Assembly (NCBI GenBank): GCA_020442725.1
Contig: JAGRJO010000001.1
Span: forward strand, 1-42,644
DNA: 42,644 nucleotides
DNA from: Lysobacterales bacterium
GTDB lineage: Bacteria; Pseudomonadota; Gammaproteobacteria; Xanthomonadales; Marinicellaceae
Direction of reading: 5' to 3'
Shown piece after piece: positions 25,488 to 33,292 of this stretch. The notes beneath the pieces were generated by a model. It was given only the letters and a program-made list of their open reading frames with translations. It was not told the DNA's origin and searched no databases. Within the stretch, counting starts at the first letter, position 1. The number at the start of each line of letters is the position of its first letter. Both the position numbers and the translations under genes were made by a program.

Positions 25488-26447
25488 TTATGCCATTGAG
25501 AATAAACTTGATAAATTTTTCATTGAAATATTTCCGCCACTCATCACCAGGACAACTTTTTTGCCATTGAGTGCTGACTTTAATTTCAAAGCAGCGGCAA
25601 AAGTTGCCGCCGATGCTTCTTCAATTAAATTATGAGTGGTTTCAATTAGAGTTTTATTGGCTGAAATAATTTCTTTATCATCAACCAGCACAAAATCATC
25701 AACCAGTTCCCACATAATTTCCTGTGTATTCATAAACGGTACACCGGTCGCCACGCCCTCTGCAATTGTGTGGTTTTCGGCTTCTATGAGCTTTGAGATC
25801 TTCCAACTCAGTTGTTGAGCCGGGGCTTGTGCGGATTGAACACCGATGATTTTGATTTTAGGATTAATCGACTTTGCAACAATCGCTGTCCCACAAACGC
25901 CACTTCCGGCTCCAACCGGAACAATAATGACGTCCACATCCGGTAATTCATTGATGATTTCCAAACCATAAGTTCCGACACCTTTTATCAAAACATCATC
26001 AGTCGGGCCGATGAACATTCCTTTGTTTTCTTGTGCCGCTTGTAGTGCTCCTGCCCTCGCCTGATCAAAATCATCTCCGTAAAATTCAACATTGGCTCCA
26101 AAAGCTCGCATGGATTCCACTTTACCGGGGTTTGCACCTTTTGGGACAAAAACATTGGCTTTTACACCAAACTTTTGGGCTGAAAATGCTATCGATTGCC
26201 CATGGTTTCCAGTAGAAGCTGTATATACACCGTTACGTTTTTGTTCTTCAGTAAGAGTGGACATTAAATGAATTCCACCCCGAACCTTAAAAGCACAGGT
26301 TGGGTTGTGGTTTTCATGTTTGAGCCATACATCTGTACCCAGCATATCACTGAGAATCTGATAATGTCTTAACGGAGTTGGTTTAAGAAATTTATAAACA
26401 TCATGACTAGCTTTGATGATGTCCTTGATTGTAATTTTATCGTACAT
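25488..26447 (-). CDS. Threonine/serine dehydratase-like PLP enzyme (fold type II)
   Basis: This 319-aa enzyme resembles catabolic threonine dehydratase, which converts L-threonine to 2-oxobutyrate and ammonia. It has the catalytic domain only, without an ACT domain. The PLP lysine is K54 in NPTCAFKVRGG (usually NPTGSFKxRGA). The substrate loop is ASTGNHGQS, the phosphate-binding glycine loop is VGAGSGVCG and the C-terminal motif is VMSGGNIS. Serine racemase and hydroxyaspartate dehydratase share this architecture, so exact substrate is uncertain. Its ATG overlaps the stop of the upstream DUF3667 gene (TAATG), a sign of translational coupling. Confidence 0.85.
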   Translation of the reverse strand: MYDKITIKDIIKASHDVYKFLKPTPLRHYQILSDMLGTDVWLKHENHNPTCAFKVRGGIHLMSTLTEEQKRNGVYTASTGNHGQSIAFSAQKFGVKANVFVPKGANPGKVESMRAFGANVEFYGDDFDQARAGALQAAQENKGMFIGPTDDVLIKGVGTYGLEIINELPDVDVIIVPVGAGSGVCGTAIVAKSINPKIKIIGVQSAQAPAQQLSWKISKLIEAENHTIAEGVATGVPFMNTQEIMWELVDDFVLVDDKEIISANKTLIETTHNLIEEASAATFAAALKLKSALNGKKVVLVMSGGNISMKNLSSLFSMA

Positions 26448-27622
26448 TAAATATTTCCAAATAAGAGTGAACTGGCTATCACGACCAAAATGATAGAGAG
26501 GAATAAAATAACCGTATCAAAAAAGACCAATCCAATATTTTTTATTAAAGTCATAAAAATTGATTGGCGGTAAACTTTTAGCATGGATATAAAACTGAAT
26601 AGCCAAATGAGTGCTGCCAATATACTCCAAAACCAATATCCATAACTCAATGGAAGCAGAATTGCTATAATTCCTGTGACAAAGATCATCGATCGGAGGT
26701 TCAAAAAGAAAACAAAATGTTCGACATATTTTCTCTTTGTACGAATATAAAACAGCTTGCCAACCATTGAGATTAACAGCACTTCAAGTAATATAGCCCA
26801 AGGAAGATTTTTTACTATGAAATCCCGAAATGCAGTGGCATTTTTATTGAGTCGCAAGGCCTGATTCATTAATAAAGTTTCAAAAAAACCACTCACTTCA
26901 TATTTTTCAATCAACTGATTGATAGGCATATTACTGATATCAAAAATGTTAATATCATAAGTTTTTGTTGATACGAGCTTAATGTTGGTTGTTTTTGTTC
27001 GATCAATATTCAGGTCCTTCTCAATTTCATCCAGTTTTACAATCGACTCTTTCAGTTGTTGGATTTGTTCTTTTAATGACTCCGGTGAGGACTTTAGAAC
27101 ACTTTTAACTTTCTCACTTTGGCTTTTTTCCAAAACCTTTATTTTCTTCTCAGAGAGTTCAATTTGATTATTAAATTCATATCGTAATTTTGAGATAAGT
27201 TTATCGTATCTCAGTTCAACGTATCCTTGTTCCATAAGGTCATAAATACTATCATCACCACCGCCTGTAATCACCACATCATCATTTTCATTGGTTGAAC
27301 TCTGTAGAGTTAATTGCCCGGATTCCTTAAACAACATGGCAAAAAATATAAACATCAGAAAGATAAAAGTCCGTGCCGGAGGAAAGTAGGAAACTCTTTT
27401 ATTGGTTAGAAATTGATTTGTTAAAAACCCCGGGATAAAGACACCACGCAAGGTGGTAAAGATTTTGGAGTCATAATTAAAAATACTTGAGAAAAAATCG
27501 GAAATAATCGACCAGACACTGAGTATTCTTAGTTTTCTTTTTTGCCCACAGTTGAGGCAAAAATTAGCTTCCGGTGAATTGACACTTTCACAATTAGGAC
27601 AAGTATTTGAAGAGTTTGTCAT
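26447..27622 (-). CDS. DUF3667-like membrane protein with N-terminal zinc ribbon
   Basis: This 391-aa protein starts with a zinc-ribbon-like four-cysteine motif (C8-x2-C11 and C22-x2-C25), followed by the DUF3667 segment (NYDSKIFTTLRGVFIPGFLTNQFLTNKRVSYFPP region). A first membrane helix follows (about residues 85-105), then a soluble, probably coiled-coil segment rich in Lys/Glu (about 145-205). Three or four membrane segments lie in the C-terminal third, ending LFLSIILVVIASSLLFGNI. Function is not known. The ribbon side should be cytoplasmic. There is no Shine-Dalgarno at the ATG. The gene lies about 135 bases downstream of the terminator of the structured RNA at 27756-27878, so that RNA could act on it in cis. 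The dehydratase gene follows with a one-base overlap. Confidence 0.78.
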   Translation of the reverse strand: MTNSSNTCPNCESVNSPEANFCLNCGQKRKLRILSVWSIISDFFSSIFNYDSKIFTTLRGVFIPGFLTNQFLTNKRVSYFPPARTFIFLMFIFFAMLFKESGQLTLQSSTNENDDVVITGGGDDSIYDLMEQGYVELRYDKLISKLRYEFNNQIELSEKKIKVLEKSQSEKVKSVLKSSPESLKEQIQQLKESIVKLDEIEKDLNIDRTKTTNIKLVSTKTYDINIFDISNMPINQLIEKYEVSGFFETLLMNQALRLNKNATAFRDFIVKNLPWAILLEVLLISMVGKLFYIRTKRKYVEHFVFFLNLRSMIFVTGIIAILLPLSYGYWFWSILAALIWLFSFISMLKVYRQSIFMTLIKNIGLVFFDTVILFLSIILVVIASSLLFGNI

Positions 27623-27755
27623 TTTTATTATTCATAAACGTATGTACATGAAATATACACAAAAACAGAAGATGTATGAAATATTTATAAATAAATGACG
27701 AAAGATAAGGCTTAAGGTTACAAATTTTTTCTGGATTTTTACAAATGCCGGAAAT

Positions 27756-27790
27756 AAAAAAGCCAGCTACACCGGGCGGTGTAACTGGCT
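27756..27790 (-). terminator. Intrinsic terminator of the structured RNA
   Basis: The minus-strand RNA forms a 14-bp stem (AGCCAGUUACACCG with CGGUGUAGCUGGCU) including one U-G wobble, followed by UUUUUUAUU. The plus-strand transcript would have a C-A mismatch at the wobble position and no U-run, so the terminator works on the minus strand. Confidence 0.85.
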
Positions 27791-27878
27791 AACGCACAGC
27801 CGTGGAGCCGTGCAATCCCACTAAAATAGCTACTGTCTAGGCTTTGACCAGACCTAAGTCGTAGCGTTTACCCACGAG
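27756..27878 (-). ncRNA. Candidate small RNA or structured leader, about 123 nt
   Basis: A near-consensus promoter lies just upstream (27885-27912), and a strong intrinsic terminator ends the RNA near 27756. The transcript folds into hairpins: GCUAC...GUAGC (27865-27829), then GCACGG-CUCCACGG-CUGUGC (27813-27794), then the terminator. Two stems contain G-U pairs that would be A-C mismatches on the other strand, supporting minus-strand transcription. The second hairpin exposes CUCC, complementary to Shine-Dalgarno sequences and also to two GUGGG segments of the same RNA. It does not match 4.5S, 6S, Spot 42, tmRNA, CsrB-type or any riboswitch I can recall. It may be a free sRNA or an attenuator for the DUF3667-dehydratase operon downstream. 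The start point is estimated from the -10 box. Confidence 0.68.
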
Positions 27879-27884
27879 CTTCAA

Positions 27885-27912
27885 ATTATAAGGAGATGAG
27901 AATAATTATCAA
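27885..27912 (-). promoter_or_regulatory. Strong sigma-70 promoter for the structured RNA
   Basis: On the minus strand TTGATA (27912-27907) and a perfect TATAAT (27890-27885) are separated by 16 bases. It lies in the gap after the CPBP-like gene (stop at 27931), so the RNA should be transcribed independently of that gene. Confidence 0.75.
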
Positions 27913-27930
27913 TGTGTAAATTTGCACAAA

Positions 27931-29298
27931 TTATTTCCAGAACCATTGAAACACTTTTGCTGAATAGAGCACCGATTCATCTATAATTGCATACAAGACT
28001 AGTGCTAGCAAAGAGTGAGACAGAGCCAAAGGCAGCAATCTCTTAAATTTGAGCCAGCTATAAGCCCAAAATAATCCGGCAACAAATGTTAATCCAAACA
28101 TGGCAAAAGATGGCAAATGGAGTGTTGCAAAAATTAAAGAGGCTGCCAAAGCCGAATAAAAACGATGACATGTTTTTGTGAAAAAGATTTTTTCTGACAG
28201 TATAAACCCCAGAAAAAACTGCTGAACCATTGCCCAAACAAAGTATTGAGGAAATGCATTCAAAAACGCCAAGTTAAATTGATTCATCCAAAGCATCGGA
28301 ATGAAAAGCAGAATTGTTGGTGATAAAATAAATAGCCAGGATTTTAATAAATTAGGTTCACTAATAGTTGAAACCCAAGAGTCTATGACTTTTGGCTTTC
28401 TGCTAAAGACCCAATAAACAATAATCAACACAAGTAGTACATACGCATACAAAACAGCGTTTATTGACTCTATTGAACTATACTGATGATTGATTTTATG
28501 TAATTTCGGACTTTGCCATGAACTTATGCCTTTAATTGTTAGAATACTTTCAGGAAATTTCTCTATCAAATGACTTTTCAGCCACATATATTTTGACGGA
28601 AAAAGACAGTACTCTTGCAATTCAAAAATATTGATATCTGACAAAAGTATATTTTTAGTCTCGATATTATCACCATCACAATTAATTGCTGTTGTCGCCT
28701 CAGTCATTGGTGTTGAAGAATATGGTAATAAAATTTCATCAAGTATAATATCCGCATTGGGATTTTCGAATATTAGAACAATTGAAGAAATCTTTTGCGA
28801 CAGATTACCCCATTTAAAGGGTTTCTTTTCTTCTGAAATATCACTCAGACCAATCCAACTCAACTTTGTTAAATCAATATGGTTTTCTTTATCTTGCAAC
28901 GGAATGTTATAGCTGTAATAAAAATAATCATCATCCAGTTGTTGTTTCGCTTGAAGGAGCAGCTTCGCATCTATGTTTTGCGGTGATTTGATGATTATGT
29001 TTCCATGAATACCACTATTGATAATTTCGGAAGAAAAGTTCAGTGAAATTCGCGGATTACTACCTTTTTTGGCACCCAACAGACCTTTCTCTTGTCGATA
29101 TTGCCAGTACTTGTAATACGATGATACCACATCAGAATCACTCTCAAAATTCCACACAAACGGTGAAATTTCTTTTTGTAAATTCAATAATTTATTTTCA
29201 GCTTCGGTCTGAATTCGTATTCGAGTCAAAGAAACCGAAACCAACCAGGAGCTAAAAATTATTATCAAAACAGGAAGAATATATCTGATTTTAATCAA
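27931..29298 (-). CDS. CPBP (CAAX-like) family membrane protein with Gln-Gln in place of the Glu pair
   Basis: This 455-aa protein has an N-terminal signal anchor (ILPVLIIIFSSWLVSVSL), a soluble, probably periplasmic region (about residues 30-275) and a C-terminal block of membrane helices resembling the CPBP/CAAX protease and bacteriocin-processing family. Motif 2 is FATLH (H394) and motif 3 is LSHS (H428), both as expected. Motif 1, normally EExxxR, reads QQFFLGF with Q359-Q360. The catalytic Glu pair and Arg are therefore missing, and it may be catalytically inactive or use another chemistry. The start is uncertain: the frame opens with a TTG at 29298, and no in-frame ATG precedes the anchor. 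The gene is monocistronic, next to the structured RNA. The long extracytoplasmic domain is unrecognised. Confidence 0.7.
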   Translation of the reverse strand: MIKIRYILPVLIIIFSSWLVSVSLTRIRIQTEAENKLLNLQKEISPFVWNFESDSDVVSSYYKYWQYRQEKGLLGAKKGSNPRISLNFSSEIINSGIHGNIIIKSPQNIDAKLLLQAKQQLDDDYFYYSYNIPLQDKENHIDLTKLSWIGLSDISEEKKPFKWGNLSQKISSIVLIFENPNADIILDEILLPYSSTPMTEATTAINCDGDNIETKNILLSDINIFELQEYCLFPSKYMWLKSHLIEKFPESILTIKGISSWQSPKLHKINHQYSSIESINAVLYAYVLLVLIIVYWVFSRKPKVIDSWVSTISEPNLLKSWLFILSPTILLFIPMLWMNQFNLAFLNAFPQYFVWAMVQQFFLGFILSEKIFFTKTCHRFYSALAASLIFATLHLPSFAMFGLTFVAGLFWAYSWLKFKRLLPLALSHSLLALVLYAIIDESVLYSAKVFQWFWK

Positions 29299-29391
29299 CT
29301 TTTTTCACTTTCTGAAAGATAGGACTTGTAGAAAAAATTATTGGAACTATTATCGCTATATTCAGTTTTAAATCAATCGGAGAATATTAAA

Positions 29392-29808
29392 ATGGCTCAA
29401 ACGGTCACAGCACATTGGCTTCAAGATTATACTTTTGTCGGAAAAACCGATAGTCACAAGTCTGTTATAATGGATGCACCAACTGTCAAAGACGGAGAAA
29501 AGTGCGCACCTTCACCAATGGAAATGGTGCTTCTGGGTTTAATGGGTTGTGCCGGAATTGATGTCAAATTAATTTTATCCAAATCCAAAAAGGAAATCAC
29601 TAAACTCGAAATCAAGGCAACTGCCAATCGTCGTGATGAGTTCCCGCGTATTTTTACGGATATCCACCTTCATTTTATAGTTTCCGGTGAAGATTTGGAT
29701 GAGAAGTCAGTCTCACGCGCGATTAAACTTTCTGCTGAAAAGTATTGTTCGGTTTCAGCAATGCTAGAGAAAACTGTCGAAATCACTCACGATTTTGAAA
29801 TTGTTTAG
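29392..29808 (+). CDS. OsmC family protein
   Basis: This 138-aa protein of the OsmC/Ohr superfamily has the two redox cysteines expected for thiol-dependent peroxidases: C53 in GLMGCAGIDV and C119 in AEKYCSVSAML. Length is normal and there is no signal peptide. The family reduces organic or inorganic hydroperoxides. This branch (YhfA-like OsmC) is less well defined. I chose the ATG at 29392 because GGAG lies 9 bases upstream; an in-frame TTG at 29341 would add 17 residues. A glutathione peroxidase gene follows after 84 bases on the same strand, so the locus looks like a peroxide-defence pair. Confidence 0.88.
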   Translation: MAQTVTAHWLQDYTFVGKTDSHKSVIMDAPTVKDGEKCAPSPMEMVLLGLMGCAGIDVKLILSKSKKEITKLEIKATANRRDEFPRIFTDIHLHFIVSGEDLDEKSVSRAIKLSAEKYCSVSAMLEKTVEITHDFEIV

Positions 29809-29892
29809 AGCTTTCTAATTGCAATTGATTCTCATTATTGATTTGTAAGAATCTCTCCCCATATAATGAACTTAAACTTTTTGGAGACATTT

Positions 29893-30372
29893 ATGAGTAA
29901 GTTTTACGAATTTTCCGCAACCGATATTTCAGGCAACGATGTTTCAATGTCCGATTACAAAGATAAAGTGGTTCTCGTTGTTAATACAGCGAGCAAGTGT
30001 GGACTCACGCCACAGTTTGAAGGTTTGCAAAAATTATATGAGGACTACAAAGATCAGGGATTGGAAATTCTCGGTTTTCCATGCAACCAATTTGCATCGC
30101 AAGACCCGGGCAGTAATGAAGAAATAGCCAGTTTTTGTGTCAAAAATTATGGTGTTGACTTCAAAATGTTCGATAAAATCGACGTCAATGGTGATGATGC
30201 TCATCCTGTATTCAAATATCTCAAAGATGAATTGGGAGGAACACTTGGGAAAAAAATCAAATGGAACTTCACCAAATTTCTAATTGGTAAAGACGGACAA
30301 CCGATTAAGCGTTTTGCTCCAACCACCAAACCGAAAGATATTGAAAAATATATCAGTAAGGCACTTGCATAA
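29893..30372 (+). CDS. Glutathione peroxidase family protein
   Basis: This 159-aa thiol peroxidase of the Gpx/BtuE family reduces peroxides with glutathione or thioredoxin. The peroxidatic Cys is C36 in [11 protein letters not shown]. The partner motifs [12 protein letters not shown] (containing the conserved Gln and the usual resolving Cys region) and KWNFTKFLI (Trp-Asn-Phe) are intact. It is a Cys enzyme, not a selenoprotein. I chose the ATG at 29893 because GGAG lies 6 bases upstream. No export signal is present, so it is cytoplasmic. It follows the OsmC-like gene, and a hairpin terminator lies 9 bases after the stop. Confidence 0.93.
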   Translation: MSKFYEFSATDISGNDVSMSDYKDKVVLVVNTASKCGLTPQFEGLQKLYEDYKDQGLEILGFPCNQFASQDPGSNEEIASFCVKNYGVDFKMFDKIDVNGDDAHPVFKYLKDELGGTLGKKIKWNFTKFLIGKDGQPIKRFAPTTKPKDIEKYISKALA

Positions 30373-30381
30373 ATCTCTAAA

Positions 30382-30409
30382 ATGAAGAGCAGTATTTTCT
30401 GCTCTTCAT
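30382..30409. terminator. Bidirectional hairpin terminator between gpx and the HIT gene
   Basis: Perfect 11-bp arms ATGAAGAGCAG (30382-30392) and CTGCTCTTCAT (30399-30409) surround a TATTTT loop. The T-run is weak on both sides, so termination efficiency is uncertain. It sits between convergent genes. Confidence 0.65.
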
Positions 30410-30419
30410 CTTTGCAAAT

Positions 30420-30848
30420 TTAGATGTGAGCTTTACAGAAATGATTCGTAAACTCTTGCAATAATAATTGTATCAGTCTTTCTACTTCTTCTTTTTTGTA
30501 CTCGGTTTTTTCAACACGACCCCAAACCACTCCCGGCCAGAAAGCATCATCAACACTTCTGCCAATAATATGAACATGCATCTGCGAAACAATATTGCCA
30601 ATTGTTGCTATGTTCAGTTTGTCGGTTTTGAAATGATTAACAAGAAGCCCTGAAAGTAAGTCAATATTTTTATCCAGTTTGGCTCTTTCAGCCTTATCCA
30701 ATTTAAAAAGTTCTGTTTCTTGTGTGTTTGGTAAAATAATAAACCACGGAACTAAAGAATTATTCATCAACAATAATGTTTGTTCGTTAAGCTGACCAAG
30801 TTCAAAAGTATCGGCCTTGAGTTTTGGATTTATAGTGATTGTTGTCAT
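30420..30848 (-). CDS. HIT domain protein
   Basis: This 142-aa protein of the histidine-triad nucleotide hydrolase superfamily has the motif QMHVHIIGR, with H91 and H93. The third His of HxHxH is Ile, and the motif continues into DDAFWPGVVWG, a signature of a proteobacterial HIT subgroup. The middle His (H93) is the usual nucleophile, so activity may be retained. Members cleave nucleoside phosphoramidates or dinucleotides; the real substrate is unknown. It starts 12 bases after the DUF924 stop and is co-transcribed with it. Confidence 0.85.
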   Translation of the reverse strand: MTTITINPKLKADTFELGQLNEQTLLLMNNSLVPWFIILPNTQETELFKLDKAERAKLDKNIDLLSGLLVNHFKTDKLNIATIGNIVSQMHVHIIGRSVDDAFWPGVVWGRVEKTEYKKEEVERLIQLLLQEFTNHFCKAHI

Positions 30849-30860
30849 ACGCTAAAAAAA

Positions 30861-31397
30861 TCAGAAACTGGAATTGGGTTGTTTAAGGAACTCAATCTCT
30901 TGTTCAGTCGATTGACGACCTAATATTGCGTTGCGATGAGGATAACGACCAAACCGATCAATAATTGTTTTATGTTTGTACTCAAATTCCAGATTACTTT
31001 CAACTCCCAAAGCTGTAAAAAGTTTGACAGCTTCTTCATGAATCAGCTGAGATTCACTATGCATAAACGGCATATACATAAACACACACTGAGCTTGAGA
31101 TAATTCCGTATCAAAACCTTTGGAAATTGCAACTTGAGAAAGAGTCAAAGCCATTGCATCATAAGCAAATGACTCTGGTTTATCACGAAACATGTTACGA
31201 GAAAATTGATCCAAAATAATGATTTCAGCCAAACTTCCTACAGATGTTTCTCGCCATTGAAACAATTCTCCCGAAATGGCTTGTTTATGTATCGTTCCAA
31301 AACGATTTTCAATCAACGAGTCAAATTCCTCGCTTTTTTGCCACCATTGTTTGGGCTCAATTTCTTCAAACCAGAAATCGATAATTTCTTTGTACAT
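30861..31397 (-). CDS. DUF924 family protein
   Basis: This 178-aa cytoplasmic protein is assigned to DUF924 by the pattern IIDFWFEEIEPKQWWQKSEEFDSLIENRF, the block ILDQFSRNMFRDKPESFAYD and RFGRYPHRNAILGRQST near the end. Length is typical. These are helical TPR-like proteins without known biochemical function. The ATG has GGAG 4 bases upstream. It is the first gene of a two-gene operon with the HIT protein and divergent from the WYL regulator. Confidence 0.9.
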   Translation of the reverse strand: MYKEIIDFWFEEIEPKQWWQKSEEFDSLIENRFGTIHKQAISGELFQWRETSVGSLAEIIILDQFSRNMFRDKPESFAYDAMALTLSQVAISKGFDTELSQAQCVFMYMPFMHSESQLIHEEAVKLFTALGVESNLEFEYKHKTIIDRFGRYPHRNAILGRQSTEQEIEFLKQPNSSF

Positions 31398-31601
31398 TTG
31401 ACTCCATCCCTCTTCATTCTTAATCTTTGAGTTTACGATATTACTTAAATTCGGTCAATATCGCTTATGCGTATAAACCTCTCTTATGTTTCAAAATAAT
31501 ATTTACCAATTCAAACCTTAGCAAAGTTTTTCTACAACATCATTGTAAACTTATGGTATAAAATGCCTAGTAATTCAAAATGAAACCAAACTTAGTTTGC
31601 T

Positions 31602-32555
31602 ATGAAAAAACACGATAAAATCTATCTTTTGGATCAAATGTTGAAAGCTGCGAAATATCCGATAAGCAAGGAATACATTGCCGAACGCCTTGAGTGTTCC
31701 ATTGCAACGGTTTATCGAACCATTGGTGACCTACGCGATGGTTACGGTGCTCCTATTGAGACCGATGCCAACAACGGTGGATTTTATTATCATGGTGATG
31801 ATTCCTTTGAACTGCCCGGATTGAGATTGCAATCTGATGAAATTGAAGCTCTTTTAATGGCAAGTCATCTTCTTGAAGATATACAAAAAGGTCTGTTGAA
31901 AGAACCTCTTTTACGCTTGCTAAATAACATCTCCAATCTGCTGAAAGAACACGGCATCAAGGATAAGAGAAACATTCAAATCATTTATGCACTGTTCCGA
32001 AAAGCCGATCCGGAAATTTTTTCACAAGTTTTTCAAGGATTGCAGAACGGTAAAAAACTACAAATCGAATATTTGGCTCGCTCAACAAAAGAAACCAGCC
32101 AAAGAAGCATTTCACCATTGAAATTAACGAACTACAAAAACGCCTGGTATCTGGATTCATGGTGTCATTTACGCGAAGCGATTCGTAGCTTTGCATTAGA
32201 ACAAATTGTCAGTTGTAAAATTTGCGATGAACCCGCAATTGAGGTCAATCAAAAACTTCTGAAAGAGCATTTTAGTGGCTCTTATGGAATTTTCTCCGGT
32301 GAACCGAAGTACACCGCACGCCTCAAAGTGTCGGAGCAAGTCGCAGGTTGGGTTGCCAAAGAGCAATGGCACTCCAAACAAAATTTGATGGAATTGAAAG
32401 ATGGTTCGTTATTCCTTGAAGTGCCTTATAACAACGACACTGAGTTGGTGATGGATATTTTACGCTATGGCGAAAATATCACGGTGCTTAGCCCGGATTC
32501 TCTCAGAGAAAAAGTCAAATTAACCATCGAGCAAATGCAAAAGAATTATCAATAA
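31602..32555 (+). CDS. HTH-WYL (YafY/DeoR-like) transcriptional regulator
   Basis: This 317-aa DNA-binding regulator has an N-terminal winged helix (about residues 18-45: ISKEYIAERLECSIATVYRTIGDL) and a WYL ligand-binding domain (about 140-210) with NAWYLDSWCHLREAIRSFALEQI. WYL proteins sense nucleotides or other small ligands and often control stress, DNA repair or defence genes. The ATG lacks a Shine-Dalgarno. An extended -10 (TGGTATAAAAT) lies 40-50 bases upstream. It is probably monocistronic; the next gene has its own promoter and operator. Targets are unknown. Confidence 0.88.
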   Translation: MKKHDKIYLLDQMLKAAKYPISKEYIAERLECSIATVYRTIGDLRDGYGAPIETDANNGGFYYHGDDSFELPGLRLQSDEIEALLMASHLLEDIQKGLLKEPLLRLLNNISNLLKEHGIKDKRNIQIIYALFRKADPEIFSQVFQGLQNGKKLQIEYLARSTKETSQRSISPLKLTNYKNAWYLDSWCHLREAIRSFALEQIVSCKICDEPAIEVNQKLLKEHFSGSYGIFSGEPKYTARLKVSEQVAGWVAKEQWHSKQNLMELKDGSLFLEVPYNNDTELVMDILRYGENITVLSPDSLREKVKLTIEQMQKNYQ

Positions 32556-32616
32556 TCTCTCCGGCTTTAATCAGCAAGTTAAATTTCAGTTATTGATTTA
32601 TATTTCAAAATAAATA

Positions 32617-32644
32617 TTGAATTTAGATTCTGAATCTGTAAAAT
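32617..32644 (+). promoter_or_regulatory. Promoter of the TetR-adaptor-RND operon
   Basis: TTGAAT (32617-32622) and TAAAAT (32639-32644) are spaced by 16 bases. The predicted start falls at the beginning of the TetR operator, the usual arrangement for autorepression. Confidence 0.6.
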
Positions 32645-32650
32645 TTAAAA

Positions 32651-32669
32651 ATGACCGACCATCGGTCAT
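32651..32669. promoter_or_regulatory. TetR-type operator palindrome
   Basis: ATGACCGA-CCA-TCGGTCAT is a perfect 8-bp inverted repeat with a 3-bp spacer, placed just after the -10 box and 23 bases before the regulator's ATG. TGACCGnnnnCGGTCA-type sites are common operators of TetR repressors of efflux operons. This placement also shows that an ATG at 32651, inside the palindrome, is not the real start. Confidence 0.8.
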
Positions 32670-32692
32670 TTATTATTTTGGATAAACTATTT

Positions 32693-33292
32693 ATGGCTAT
32701 AATTGTAGATAAAGACAAAAAACGCAGAGACATTGCAATTGCATGCACAGAATTACTTTTGGAAAAAGGTTTAAAGAATTTAACCGTCGCTGAAATTGCA
32801 AAAACCGCAGGAATTGGCAAAGGAACGGTGTATGAATACTTCTCAAAAAAAGAAGATGTTGTCTATGAAATCATCAGAAACTTGATGGCTGAGCATCAGC
32901 AGGATATCGCTTCTCGAACTGATTCAAACACATCAACCAGACAAAAAGTTTTTTATCTCATGGATTTTTTACTCCAAGAGGATAAAGATTATTCCAAACA
33001 TTTAGAAACCTACAAAGAGTTTGTCAGTATCACTTTGTCTGATTCAAATGCGGATGAAATGCATCAATTTAATGCCGAGTGCAATTCATTTATGAAATCC
33101 ATGCTGACCGACATCATTAATGAAGGAATCGAGAAGAATGAAATTATTCCTGAGTCCAAAAACCTCATCGGCGGCATCATGATTAGTGAGTCCGGAGCTA
33201 TGCTCAGAGCTTGGCTGACCAACACAGACACCAAAAAAGAATTTAAAAATTATATCAACACCCTGTTTAATCTTATCGAAATAAAAAAATGA
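32693..33292 (+). CDS. TetR/AcrR family repressor of the adjacent RND operon
   Basis: This 199-aa regulator has an N-terminal TetR helix-turn-helix (about residues 20-50: LTVAEIAKTAGIGKGTVYEYFSKKEDVVYE) and a helical ligand-binding domain. I start it at the ATG at 32693 because the in-frame ATG at 32651 lies inside the operator and would add 14 atypical residues. Its TGA stop overlaps the ATG of the adaptor gene (ATGA), so the repressor, adaptor and permease are co-translated. It probably binds the palindrome at 32651-32669 and releases it on binding a pump substrate. That model is inferred from family and layout. Confidence 0.9.
   Translation: MAIIVDKDKKRRDIAIACTELLLEKGLKNLTVAEIAKTAGIGKGTVYEYFSKKEDVVYEIIRNLMAEHQQDIASRTDSNTSTRQKVFYLMDFLLQEDKDYSKHLETYKEFVSITLSDSNADEMHQFNAECNSFMKSMLTDIINEGIEKNEIIPESKNLIGGIMISESGAMLRAWLTNTDTKKEFKNYINTLFNLIEIKK

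Noticed and set aside
27756-27878. CsrB/RsmY-type RNA under GacA control
   Set aside because: Only one GGA is present, none in typical repeated hairpin loops, and no TGTAAG-N6-CTTACA box lies upstream.
27756-27878. Cyclic-di-GMP, TPP, cobalamin, SAM or fluoride riboswitch
   Set aside because: The conserved core sequences of these classes could not be found on either strand.
32651-32692. Upstream ATG start for the TetR gene
   Set aside because: It lies inside the operator palindrome, and the added residues do not fit the family N-terminus.
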